This document shows, one piece after another, positions 1 through 8,586 of a stretch of 44,299 bases of DNA. Location of the stretch: assembly GCA_910576385.1 (NCBI GenBank), contig CAJTIR010000031.1, positions 1-44,299 of the forward strand. The letters are read 5' to 3'. The DNA comes from Lachnospiraceae bacterium. Lineage in GTDB: Bacteria > Bacillota > Clostridia > Lachnospirales > Lachnospiraceae. Position 1 is the stretch's first letter. Each line of letters begins with the position of its first letter. The position numbers were made by a program, and so were the translations under genes. The notes below the pieces were generated by a model. The model was not told the DNA's origin, did no database searches, and saw nothing but the letters and a program-made list of their open reading frames with translations.

Positions 1-139
1 GGAACAGGTTTCAAAATACTTGTAAAAATAATGATAAAGTCTACCAATTAAAGTTTTTTCATTGTATAATAAGTTTGTCGTACAGGGTCACTATCCTTTG
101 TAATGTTTTGGTCAAATTCATTATACAACAGAAAGCCTT

Positions 140-496
140 GTGCGGCATTTTTTTATTAAAAAAGTTGTAAACTGGTGTTCTTATAAGGGAGTGGAAATAA
201 TAGAAGGGCATTTGATGCCAGACCATATCCATATGCTTGTGAGCATACCACCAAAGATAAGTGTATCCAGTTTTATGGGGTATCTGAAAGGGAAGAGCGC
301 TCTAATGATATTTGACAAGCACGCAAATTTGAAGTATAAATATGGGAATCGTCACTTTTGGGCAGAAGGATATTATGTTAGTACAGTAGGGTTGAATGAA
401 GCAACAATAAGAAAGTACATTCAAGAGCAGGAAAAGAGTGATATTATGCAGGATAAGTTGAGTGTAAAGGAATACGAGGACCCCTTTAAGGGGTAG
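140..496 (+). pseudogene. tnpA: IS200/IS605-type Y1 transposase TnpA, N-terminally truncated
   Basis: This is the remnant of the single-strand DNA transposase (HUH, Y1 class) of an IS200-like element. The HUH pair is visible in the segment DHIHMLVS near residue 29, and the catalytic tyrosine region lies in the stretch FWAEGYYVSTVG near residue 75, followed by the usual C-terminal helix. Only 118 codons are open from a GTG at 140, and there is no good ribosome binding site. Family members are usually about 130-155 residues and start with a strand of the form KYHIVFTPKYRR, which is absent here. The first 30 or so residues therefore appear to be lost. No tnpB-like gene follows. The C-terminal two thirds are intact, so the loss is probably a deletion or a junction with other DNA near position 150. 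Confidence 0.85.
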
Positions 497-640
497 CTGG
501 TATTACAAACGCCCTTTTAAGGGCGGCGACGAGTCAAGGACATGGTGGCTTGAACAAAGTGAAAGCCAGCGTCTTTAGGCGCTGGTCGGTAACAGCGGCT
601 TATAGCCGCAGAGCAAACCACCCGTTTGACGGGTGGTTCT
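481..640 (+). repeat. Hairpin array at the right end of the IS200 remnant
   Basis: Five consecutive inverted repeats follow the transposase core: 481-493 (CCCC/GGGG, overlapping the stop codon), 510-525 (CGCCC/GGGCG), 566-585 (CCAGCG/CGCTGG), 595-609 (GCGGCT/AGCCGC with a 3-nt loop) and 616-638 (a 9-bp stem AACCACCCG/CGGGTGGTT with a 5-nt loop). IS200/IS605 ends carry hairpins that TnpA recognises on single-stranded DNA, so the last one is the best right-end candidate. The row of short GC stems could also be a structured transcript. The element boundary was not determined. Confidence 0.6.
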
Positions 641-654
641 GATTATATGCACAG

Positions 655-732
655 GGGTACATAAGGAAATTTACTGCTTACGCAGTATGTGCCCCGCGCG
701 CAGCGAGTAGAGGACAAAACTTTCTCTACTCG
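655..732. repeat. Two further hairpins between the IS remnant and the giant glycosidase
   Basis: An imperfect palindrome around 655-693 pairs GGGGTACATA with TATGTGCCCC (one wobble) around an inner ACTGC/GCAGT stem. It is followed by a perfect 9-bp stem, CGAGTAGAG at 704-712 with CTCTACTCG at 724-732. There is no long T-run after either stem, so they do not read as ordinary intrinsic terminators. They may be the edge of a mobile element or leader structures of the next gene. In 733-901 I see only a small CGCAAC/GTTGCG hairpin at 816-836 and the ribosome binding site of the next gene. Confidence 0.45.
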
Positions 733-901
733 ATTTGTATCAAAAATGCCTTATTCTGTATTGGATTTGCACACATTTCCTACCTATATGAGATTAGAAT
801 AAAAGTATTCAAGAACGCAACCGGCATTTTGTTGCGGGATGGGGGTCAACTTGCAGGGAGAAATGGGTTTTGCATTGTAGTCATCAAAAGGAGGAAGGGA
901 A

Positions 902-3900
902 ATGAGAGAAAAACAGAGAAAGAACACGCATGTACTGCTTTCCCTGCTGCTGTCCGCGGCAATGGTTTTAGGAAATTTTATGCCGTTGCTGCCAAAAGAT
1001 GTGCAGGTGGTGGAGGCGTCTGGCGGAGAAATTCATGTCTATGAGAGTACGCCAGGGGATGTGGCGTCTACAAAGTATACATTGACAGCGAATGGGACGG
1101 CAGTTCCGGTGGTAAAGTACAGTGCCAATGGCAATAACTTTGACATTGCCAGATTTTCGTCGGCAGACGCCACACCGGAATATAGCGTGCAGGTGGAGGA
1201 GACAATCCATCAAGTAACAGTCTATCCAGAGAGGTATTACCCAAAAGAGAATATTCAGATTAGTGAAGATAAACACACTGTAACATTTACCATGTCAGAT
1301 CAGCTTCGTTATGCGTTTGTAATGATCAACGGAGGTCCAACAGATCAGGCAGGTAAGCCCTATCTGGCTATTATCAACGATCCGCCGGAAACAGATAAGC
1401 CGGATATCAGCGCTGCAAATGTCTTAAATGCTAAAGAATTTATGGAAAATTATCTGCAAGAGCATCCCAACAGTGGGGCACAGGAGGCGGAGCCGGCAGG
1501 AACGACCAGCGGCGGAACTGCTTATGAGGCTGGGGAGTTAGTAGAAAACACTGCCACCCAGGTACGTTTTCCCAATAAGCGCAGAATGACAGAAGATGAT
1601 GTGACTTATGCATTGCAGGCGGCATTGGACGAGATTTATCGGGAAGGTTCTGCATATGACACTCTGTATTTTCCAGCAGGCGTCTATGTGTGTTCTGGTT
1701 TGGAAATTCGAGGCCGCAAAGGAAAGCCTGTCACCATCTATATGGAGGAAGGAGCGCTGATGAAAAATCGTCTGCAGGAGTGTATGCAGGCAATGGAGCC
1801 GGCCATCGGCATCTGGGATTCGCAAAATATTACCATTTCGGGCAGAGGAATTTTTGATGGAAATGGTGTGGAGAATTACCGCAAAGACCGGCATGACGCC
1901 AAAGACAGTTGTCACCAGGGCGGTGTGATGATTGTGCGGTCTTCCAATATTGTGTTCAATGATACATATGTCAGAGATGCGAAACAGTGGAACTGGGAGT
2001 CTCACGGCAGCAAGAATTGTACCTTGAATAATATCAAGGGGCTGACGCCTTATAATCAGCCGTGGGTGGATGGCCTCGATATGGCAAGTGCACAAGATCT
2101 GACGATTAATGGCGCGCTTACCCTGGGAAATGATGATAATTTTGCCAGCGGCCATTATAACCCCAGTGATGGATTTCCCAATACCGTTCCCGGATTTGAC
2201 CAGTACAACAGTGATTGTCTGGCATGGGACACAGAAGATTCTTTCAATGTCTCTGTCAGCAATACCTTGGGATGGAGCTATAGCGGCGGCAATGGGATTC
2301 GCTTAGGCCATGATGCCTACAATCATGCCATGAAAAACTATACCTTTGAAAATGTAAATACCACGAATTTTACTGGGGGCGGCAATGGAATTACCGTTCA
2401 GAATGGAACAGGCAACAACCGTCCTTATCCCAAATATGAAGAATTGACATTCCGCAACTGTTCCTTTGACACGACCAGAGTTGGCACAAACTTTAATATC
2501 AATGGTCTGGATGCAGAGAATCAGATTGGTGCGGTGACTTTGGAAAATTGCTGGTTTTCCAATGGAGAGGCGGGAAGCTATGTCAATCATGTCACTAACC
2601 TGGCAATTAAAAATCACTATGTGGGAAGACAGAGAGTGACAGTCAGCAGCCAGGCAAAGCTTACCACGACGGGGATTGGCACAATTGACCATGATTGGAC
2701 AGAAAATCAGGCACCAGTATTTACTTTGCCTTCGGACAGTGAATTGACAGCAAAGACAGGGGAGGAGTTAAGTTTTCGGGTAAATGCAACGGATGGAGAC
2801 GGTGAAACGCCTGTGCTGGCTGTAAAAGAGGGGACATTGCCAGAGGGAGCCGTGTTTGATGCAGCTTCTGGGAATTTTAGCTGGACGCCGCAGGAGAGCC
2901 AGGTTGGTAAGCATGTGGTAGTGTTTACCGCAGCGGACGCTCATGAGACCACAGAAAAATCAATTGAGATTCAGGTGAAATCCTCAAAATATAAAGCTGT
3001 TTCTGTTGCTGCCATAGAGGATGCCACTGTGAAATCCTGGAAGACAGAAAAAACTAAGAATTATGGCGGCCTGGATTATATTCGTACCATGCGTATGGGC
3101 GACGCCCTCTCAGATGATTCCTCAGTAGGGATTTTTGGAGAAGCAGCGGGCAATGATGCCAATGATGACAGGGATTCAAAAATTTCATTTTTATCTTTTG
3201 ATGCGGCAAAACTTCGCACCATGCAAAATACCATGAATAAGGCGGAATTGGTGTTGACCTATATTGGCCGTCGTGAGAGCAGCAAGACCGGAGAAGACTG
3301 GCTGATGGCCGTGCGTGTATCAGAAGAGTGGAGAGAGACAGAATTAAAATGGAGTAATCTTCCAACGTTAGATACTACTTCCGTCAAAACTTCTGAGTCG
3401 TTTCCGATTGATAAAAATAATGTGGTGATGGCACAGGATGAGAAATATAATACCAGTCAAGGCATAGATGGCACAAAGGTAACGATTGACGTCACAGAGT
3501 GGGTGCAAAATTTGGATCCAACGGCAAAGACACTTTCGATTGCAGTCTGTGAGGAAAAGGGAATAGAACTTGCATTTGTCAGCCGCGAGGGAGTTTCCAA
3601 TATGACAAATGCCGCTGCTGACATGGCTCCCTCACTGCAGCTTTATGTGGAGAAAGATGCCGATGAACCAGAGGTTACATATGATTGTTTTACACCTAAT
3701 AGCCAGTGGTTAGACAATCAGGGTGTGATGATTCAGGCACATGGAGGCGGAGTGCTCTGGGATCAAAAAACCCAGAAATATTATTGGTATGGAGAACACA
3801 AAGGAGAGAATAAGCTCTCCGATGGGAATATTGCCGCCATCGGTGTTTCCTGCTATTCTTCCACAGATCTCTATAATTGGAAAAATGAAGGGATGGCGCT

Positions 3901-6412
3901 TCCGGTGTTCAATAATCCTGCATTTTTGACCAAAGGGGAAGCATCTAATGATACACCACTGTATCTCGCCGAATCTTCCGAGGAATATCAGCAGGCAAAA
4001 GCAGACGGTAAGAAAGTTTCTGAATATGATACACTGGAAAAATATAATACCAAAGAAGCAATTGCATCGTTTAATGCGCTCTATGCAGATATGACAGCGG
4101 AAAAGAAGCAGGAATTATATGATAAATTAAACTGGAATTGTGTGATGGAACGCCCGAAAGTGATTTACAATGCCAAAAATGACAATTATGTGATGTGGTT
4201 TCACAAGGATGGTGAGGGCGTCGGTAAATATGAGCTGGCACAGACTGGAATCGCAGTCAGTGATTCTCCAACCGGACCTTTTAAATTGTTAGATACCATT
4301 CGGCCCAATGGCAACGAAAGCCGAGATATGACATTGTTTGTGGATGAAGATGGAACGGGCTATCTGCTCTATTCTTCAGAGGACAACTGGACCTTGTATC
4401 TAGCGGAATTAAATGAGGATTACACTGGACTGACAGGAAAGTACAGCCGCAACTATGTGGATAAGAGCGGCAGCAAAGGCGTTTATGCAAGGGAGGCTCC
4501 AGCGATATTTAAAGACCAGGGCAGCTATTATCTGATTTCCTCTGGCTGTACCGGATGGCGTCCCAATGCTATGGGTTATTCCGTGACCAAAAATATTCGT
4601 TTAGGCCTGTCAAAACAGGGAGAAAATGGACCATTCCAGATGGATAATCTTAAAAATCCGTGTATAGGAGAAGAGGCAGATATTTCTTTTGGCGGACAGA
4701 GTACCTATGTATTGCCAGTGCAGGGCAAACAGGGCAGCTTTATCTATATGGGTGATAAATGGAATTCCAATAATCTAAAAGATTCCAGATATCAATGGCT
4801 GCCAATTCAGGTTGACAGTGAGAATCAGGCATTGATGATTTCCTGGAGTGATTCTTGGAAGCTTAATGATTTTACAAATTTAAACAGCGCAGAGCGTACT
4901 GCCTTAAATCAGGCAGTACGCCAAGCACAGGGATTATCTGCAAAAGAATATGATTTTGGACAACAGAGATGGAGCAAGCTGCAGCAGCTTTTAGAGGAAG
5001 CTCTGGCATTGCCCTATGAGACACTGACAGGAGTATTGGCAGAGAAGAAAGAGGAACTTACGCTTGCCATCCAGGAGTTGAAACGGTGGAGGGCTTTGGA
5101 TGCAGCTTTGGCACAAGTGGAAGATAGTGCTCCGGCCATGTATACCGCAGAGAGCTGGAAAGCAGTGCAAAATGCATATGACAGTGCAAAACTTCTGAAG
5201 GCAGATGCGAAAGAAGCAGAAATTCAAGCTGCAGCAGATGCGATTACAGAGGCTATTGGCAAGCTAAAAACAATCGAAATGGAAGAAGTAAAGGAGCTGG
5301 GTTTATCTGGTAAGATGATCCTTGCAGACAGCCAATATACGGGAAATGAAGCTTCAAAAGCGATTGATGGAGATCAAAATACGTTTTGGCATTGTGAGTG
5401 GGGAAATTCTGCCTCACCTTTGCCCCATGCTTTGACCATTGATCTTGGGGAGGCATATGAAGATTTGTACCAGTTGTCTTATCTGCCGCGCCAGGATAAA
5501 GACAGTAATGGTATTGCGACCAAATATCGGATTATGGTCAGCAATGCGGCAAAAGAGTTGTCAGAGCTTAAGGAATCGGATTTTCAGGAAGTGCGCACAG
5601 GTACCTGGGCGGAGGATAAGGAGGAGAAGATCACGATTTTCCGTACAGAGAATGCGGTAAGATTTGTAAAGTTTGAAGTGATTGCAGGAGTGGGTGATTT
5701 GGCGTCTGCGGCAGAGATTCGCCTCTTTCGGGGGACACCGAAAAAGGATCCGAATCCAATAACGCCGCCAGAAGAGAAGCCAGATCCAACACCACCAGAA
5801 GAGAAACCAGATCCGACCCCGCCAACAGAGCAGGATCCTACACCGACGCCGCCAGGGGGAAATCAGCAGCCCAATAAAGTGAAGGTTAAAAAAGTTTCTG
5901 TCTCTGCCCCCTCTGTAAAGATTGCAGCGGGCAAAAAAGTAAAACTTAAAGTCTCTGTGACGCCGAAAAAGGCCGCAAACCGTGCTGTCAAATGGAGCAG
6001 CAGCAAGAAGAAATATGCTGCGGTCAACAGTAAGGGTGTGGTCACTACCAAGAAGGCAGGAAAAGGAAAAATTGTCACAATCACGGCCACTGCGAAGGAT
6101 GGCAGTAAAAAGAAGGGTTCTATTCGTATCAAGATCATGAAACATGCAGTCACTAAGGTTTCCTTTAAAAAACCGCCTAAGACCTTAAAAGCAGGGAAGA
6201 AAGTGACTTTGAAGGCAGTGGTAAAGACTAATGGCAAGAGCGCCAATAAGACATCGAAGTGGAGTACTTCCAATAAAAAATATGCTACGGTTACTTCCAA
6301 GGGCAGGGTGACAGCCAAGAAAGCCGGAAAGGGAAAGAGAGTCACCATCACCGCTGTGTCTACGGATGGCACGAATAAAAAGGCCAGCGTGAAAATTAAG
6401 ATAAAAAAGTAG
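902..6412 (+). CDS. Giant secreted multi-domain glycoside hydrolase (GH28/GH49-like plus GH43-like)
   Basis: This 1836-residue protein has a signal peptide (basic MREKQRK, then a hydrophobic core ending near residue 40) and an AGGAGG box at 890. Domains in order: a beta-sandwich (42-163); a right-handed beta-helix of glycosidase clan GH-N (about 222-600); a He_PIG Ig-like domain (602-693); a DNRLRE/CBM96-like domain (697-918); a GH43-type five-blade propeller (923-1320) with the QAHGGG and CTGW motifs of subfamily-24-like enzymes; two FIVAR three-helix modules (1327-1458); an F5/8-type C (CBM32-like) domain (1460-1613); a Pro-rich linker (1614-1660); and two Lys-rich Big_2-like repeats (1661-1836). 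In the beta-helix, D390, D411 and D412 have the 21/22-residue spacing of the GH28 catalytic aspartates. The GH28 histidine position reads GGNG instead of GGHG. A role on branched plant polysaccharides such as pectin side chains or arabinogalactan, at the cell surface, is inferred. There is no LPXTG motif. Confidence 0.85.
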   Translation: MREKQRKNTHVLLSLLLSAAMVLGNFMPLLPKDVQVVEASGGEIHVYESTPGDVASTKYTLTANGTAVPVVKYSANGNNFDIARFSSADATPEYSVQVEETIHQVTVYPERYYPKENIQISEDKHTVTFTMSDQLRYAFVMINGGPTDQAGKPYLAIINDPPETDKPDISAANVLNAKEFMENYLQEHPNSGAQEAEPAGTTSGGTAYEAGELVENTATQVRFPNKRRMTEDDVTYALQAALDEIYREGSAYDTLYFPAGVYVCSGLEIRGRKGKPVTIYMEEGALMKNRLQECMQAMEPAIGIWDSQNITISGRGIFDGNGVENYRKDRHDAKDSCHQGGVMIVRSSNIVFNDTYVRDAKQWNWESHGSKNCTLNNIKGLTPYNQPWVDGLDMASAQDLTINGALTLGNDDNFASGHYNPSDGFPNTVPGFDQYNSDCLAWDTEDSFNVSVSNTLGWSYSGGNGIRLGHDAYNHAMKNYTFENVNTTNFTGGGNGITVQNGTGNNRPYPKYEELTFRNCSFDTTRVGTNFNINGLDAENQIGAVTLENCWFSNGEAGSYVNHVTNLAIKNHYVGRQRVTVSSQAKLTTTGIGTIDHDWTENQAPVFTLPSDSELTAKTGEELSFRVNATDGDGETPVLAVKEGTLPEGAVFDAASGNFSWTPQESQVGKHVVVFTAADAHETTEKSIEIQVKSSKYKAVSVAAIEDATVKSWKTEKTKNYGGLDYIRTMRMGDALSDDSSVGIFGEAAGNDANDDRDSKISFLSFDAAKLRTMQNTMNKAELVLTYIGRRESSKTGEDWLMAVRVSEEWRETELKWSNLPTLDTTSVKTSESFPIDKNNVVMAQDEKYNTSQGIDGTKVTIDVTEWVQNLDPTAKTLSIAVCEEKGIELAFVSREGVSNMTNAAADMAPSLQLYVEKDADEPEVTYDCFTPNSQWLDNQGVMIQAHGGGVLWDQKTQKYYWYGEHKGENKLSDGNIAAIGVSCYSSTDLYNWKNEGMALPVFNNPAFLTKGEASNDTPLYLAESSEEYQQAKADGKKVSEYDTLEKYNTKEAIASFNALYADMTAEKKQELYDKLNWNCVMERPKVIYNAKNDNYVMWFHKDGEGVGKYELAQTGIAVSDSPTGPFKLLDTIRPNGNESRDMTLFVDEDGTGYLLYSSEDNWTLYLAELNEDYTGLTGKYSRNYVDKSGSKGVYAREAPAIFKDQGSYYLISSGCTGWRPNAMGYSVTKNIRLGLSKQGENGPFQMDNLKNPCIGEEADISFGGQSTYVLPVQGKQGSFIYMGDKWNSNNLKDSRYQWLPIQVDSENQALMISWSDSWKLNDFTNLNSAERTALNQAVRQAQGLSAKEYDFGQQRWSKLQQLLEEALALPYETLTGVLAEKKEELTLAIQELKRWRALDAALAQVEDSAPAMYTAESWKAVQNAYDSAKLLKADAKEAEIQAAADAITEAIGKLKTIEMEEVKELGLSGKMILADSQYTGNEASKAIDGDQNTFWHCEWGNSASPLPHALTIDLGEAYEDLYQLSYLPRQDKDSNGIATKYRIMVSNAAKELSELKESDFQEVRTGTWAEDKEEKITIFRTENAVRFVKFEVIAGVGDLASAAEIRLFRGTPKKDPNPITPPEEKPDPTPPEEKPDPTPPTEQDPTPTPPGGNQQPNKVKVKKVSVSAPSVKIAAGKKVKLKVSVTPKKAANRAVKWSSSKKKYAAVNSKGVVTTKKAGKGKIVTITATAKDGSKKKGSIRIKIMKHAVTKVSFKKPPKTLKAGKKVTLKAVVKTNGKSANKTSKWSTSNKKYATVTSKGRVTAKKAGKGKRVTITAVSTDGTNKKASVKIKIKK

Positions 6413-6437
6413 TGTCAAAATTATAATGATATCGATA

Positions 6438-6753
6438 GGGGCTGTTGCAAAATAGCTGGTATATACAAAATATGGCATTCAGAACGCAAAAATCCATATA
6501 TTGTATATAGTTACAGTTCACTCATCAGCCAATATGGAGACAATCACATGCTTGCATGATGATTTCTCCATTTGTGCTGATGAAGGAAACGCCGGTTTAT
6601 GAGCAAAGTTAGCTGCAACGCAGCGGGAAAGCGCTGTAAGTTGCTAAGCGCCAGTGGCGCTTGTTCAGCAACGACCGTAGCGAAGCGGAGAACCTTTGCG
6701 AATGGCGTGGGAGTGAACAGTAACTGTATATAAGCTGCATATTGCAACAGCCC
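6438..6753. repeat. Non-coding inverted-repeat (MITE-like) element
   Basis: About 316 bp bounded by terminal inverted repeats of roughly 30 nt. The left end begins GGGGCTGTTGCAA at 6438 and the right end finishes TTGCAACAGCCC at 6753; matching continues inward through TATATACA with a few mismatches. A second, nested pair lies at about 6500-6520 and 6711-6731 (a GAGTGAAC-type arm). There is no convincing reading frame inside. The ends resemble those of IS6-like elements in having CTGTTGCAA, but family membership is not established. It fills the gap between the giant glycosidase and rnpB, and may also act as the terminator of the former. Confidence 0.7.
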
Positions 6754-6763
6754 TTTCCTTATC

Positions 6764-6792
6764 TTGACAGGCCAAAGAGAAAGCGGTATCAT
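6764..6792 (+). promoter_or_regulatory. rnpB promoter
   Basis: A TTGACA box at 6764-6769 and a TATCAT box at 6787-6792 are separated by 17 bp, a near-consensus vegetative promoter. It lies 10 bp after the end of the inverted-repeat element and about 30 bp before the RNase P RNA. Confidence 0.8.
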
Positions 6793-6824
6793 GTAGTTAT
6801 CAACAACATAAATGTATATCACAG

Positions 6825-7175
6825 CTAAGTAGGGCAGATAATCGCGGCTGCAAGTGTCGAAAGACCGCAGGTGAGGAAAGTCCGGGCTTCACAGGGCAGG
6901 ATGCCGGTTAACGGCCGGTGGAGGCGACTCCAAGGACAGTGCAACAGAAATATACCGCTGTGCCGTAGCGGTGCAGTAAGGGTGGAAGGGCAGTTTAAGA
7001 GACTACCGCCTGTCTGGTGACAGGCAGGGCACATGTAAACCCCATCCGAAGCAAGACCGAATAAGAAGCGTTGACGTGGCCCGCCAGCTTCAGGTAGGTT
7101 GCAGGATCTGACTGGCAACAGTCAGGCTAGATAGATGATTATCCAAGACATAACCCGGCTTACAGCCCTGCTTAG
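6825..7175 (+). ncRNA. rnpB: RNase P RNA
   Basis: This is the catalytic RNA that trims the 5' leader from tRNA precursors. The conserved core GAGGAAAGTCCGGGC is at about 6871-6885, and the 3' conserved block with ACATAACCCGGCTTAC is at about 7148-7163. The ends pair as helix P1: CTAAGTAGGGC at 6825-6835 with GCCCTGCTTAG at 7165-7175, 11 bp including one G-U. The length of about 350 nt is typical of bacterial RNase P RNA. Exact mature ends are uncertain by a few bases. Confidence 0.95.
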
Positions 7176-7209
7176 AATGCTAATTGTTATTGAGAATATG
7201 TGGGGTATT

Positions 7210-8020
7210 ATGGAATTAAAAGTACTAAAGAATGAAGAAAAACGAATGAACATGGTAATGTTTTTGTTTTTGGCAGCGATACCAGTTGTCGCATTTGTCT
7301 ACGTGTTGCTGTTTAATGGCGGGGGAGCAAGAGATGCCATAGTCTTAGGTATGGCAGCATGCGGCATAGTGGTAAAATTATTAGAAAAAGTATTAGGAAA
7401 ATATGCGAAATATGTCTATATCTCTATTTTGCCAGTTATGGGTGCAGTGACGATTGTTTTTGGTACGCCTGCCTGTTTTGGGGCAATGGTAGAGGCATAT
7501 TTTTTAATTTTGTTTTTGGCGTAGAAGAATAATGAGCATTCTGTGGAGGAAATGCTTGATAAGGTCAAGGGCGCATTTGATGAATTACAGCATTCTTCTG
7601 AGCGGATTTATAATGCTTTGCGTGAATTTAGATGCTATTTTGCAGGATGTGATATCCAGCGTGGAAGAGATTAAGAAGGTAATGGACAATAATAATGTGA
7701 TTGCCAAAGAATCCAATGAAAAATTGGATGATACGGTAGAGATTTTTAAAACAATGTTGGCCTCTTCCCAGAAAGTAATCAATGTTACAAATCTTTTGAA
7801 AGAAGAGCTGGTTCATATTGTGATGATTAAAGACCGTTTATTACAGGCGATGGAAAGTGTGGAGGATATTTCTGAGAAGGCAGTGCAGAACACCACAGAG
7901 ATAAGCGCTTCCACGGAGGAACAGGCAGCGGGGATTGAGGATATCTTAAAATTTATGGGAAATGTATAAGATGGTATGAATCAGCTTTCCGCCGTTTTAA
8001 ATCAAACAGCAGAGGAATAG
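7210..8020 (+). pseudogene. Decayed methyl-accepting chemotaxis protein gene
   Basis: Three pieces of one chemoreceptor can be read in order but not in one frame. The first, from an ATG at 7210, gives hydrophobic membrane segments and stops with TAG at 7522-7524. The second, at about 7525-7630, encodes the post-membrane helix (EHSVEEMLDKVKGAFDEL). The third, in another frame from about 7632, gives the C-terminal coiled coil (DAILQDVISSVEEIKKVM). The conserved signalling tip, normally containing [21 protein letters not shown], is completely missing. An in-frame TAA at 7967-7969 splits the tail, which continues for 16 codons to TAG at 8018-8020. At least two internal deletions, a frame change and a nonsense codon make it non-functional. 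A short membrane peptide from 7210 could still be translated. Confidence 0.85.
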
Positions 8021-8064
8021 AAAATTATCAAAGTATAAAGAATTATTAAAAGAAAATAACTCCA

Positions 8065-8093
8065 TTGACTTCTGTGTTTTTCTGCGCTACCAT
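8065..8093 (+). promoter_or_regulatory. Promoter for the zinc-ribbon membrane protein
   Basis: TTGACT at 8065-8070 and TACCAT at 8088-8093 are 17 bp apart, upstream of the start at 8128. The -10 box matches the consensus at only four of six positions. Confidence 0.45.
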
Positions 8094-8127
8094 GAAGAAA
8101 AGAGAGATTGTATAGGAGTGGAGAGGC

Positions 8128-8523
8128 ATGAAACAGAAGATACAAAATTTTATGATGGGACGATATGGAGCAGACCAGCTTGGGCAGTTGTTTTTGGGAT
8201 GTTCAGTGATATTTTTATTGATTTCTCTGTTTACCAGGCTGGATATCTTTTATGTTATGGCATTAGGACTGATGGGATATGAGTATTATCGTATGATGTC
8301 GAAGCAGGTGGAGCGCAGGTTTGCAGAGAATCAAAAATATCTTACCTGGAGATATCAACTAGTTGTAAAGTGGAATCGCAAAAAAGAACATTTCAAACAG
8401 CGCAAGATTTATCATTTTTATAAATGTCCTTCCTGTAAGCAGAAGGTGAGAGTGCCAAAGGGCAAAGGAAAAATCTGCATCACCTGTCCGAAATGTAAGA
8501 ATGAGTTTATCAAAAAAAGTTAA
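8128..8523 (+). CDS. Membrane protein with C-terminal zinc ribbon, function unknown
   Basis: A 131-residue protein. Two hydrophobic segments (about residues 19-35 and 39-55) form a membrane hairpin, followed by a basic, helix-prone region (60-95). A C-terminal zinc ribbon has C100 and C103 as the first knuckle and C120 and C123 as the second (CPSC and CPKC). The domain probably faces the cytoplasm, but its ligand is unknown. The start is supported by a GAGTGGAGAGG stretch just upstream. It is monocistronic, with its own promoter and terminator, tail to tail with pyrI. I do not recognise a named family, although small membrane-anchored zinc ribbons are common in Clostridia. Confidence 0.8.
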   Translation: MKQKIQNFMMGRYGADQLGQLFLGCSVIFLLISLFTRLDIFYVMALGLMGYEYYRMMSKQVERRFAENQKYLTWRYQLVVKWNRKKEHFKQRKIYHFYKCPSCKQKVRVPKGKGKICITCPKCKNEFIKKS

Positions 8524-8525
8524 AA

Positions 8526-8571
8526 GCGCTGCCGTATGAATTTTTAATTCTGCGGCAGCACTTGGTTTTTT
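8526..8571. terminator. Bidirectional intrinsic terminator
   Basis: The stem GCTGCCG (8528-8534) pairs with CGGCAGC (8553-8559), with an inner GAATT/AATTC stem. It is followed by a T-run at 8566-8571 on the plus strand and by a shorter T-run on the minus strand, so it can serve both the zinc-ribbon gene and pyrBI. Confidence 0.8.
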
Positions 8572-8586
8572 GATAAGATATTATCT

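Noticed and set aside
1538-2155. Long minus-strand open frame (205 codons) inside the giant glycosidase
   Set aside because: It overlaps the conserved beta-helix coding frame, has no ribosome site, and its composition is that of an antisense shadow. The same applies to 5561-6145 and 5863-6372 on the minus strand.
7532-7969. A separate 145-residue chemoreceptor-like gene
   Set aside because: Its first 30 codons are out of frame with the chemoreceptor coding sequence, which can be read in another frame, so it is a fragment of the decayed gene at 7210-8020.
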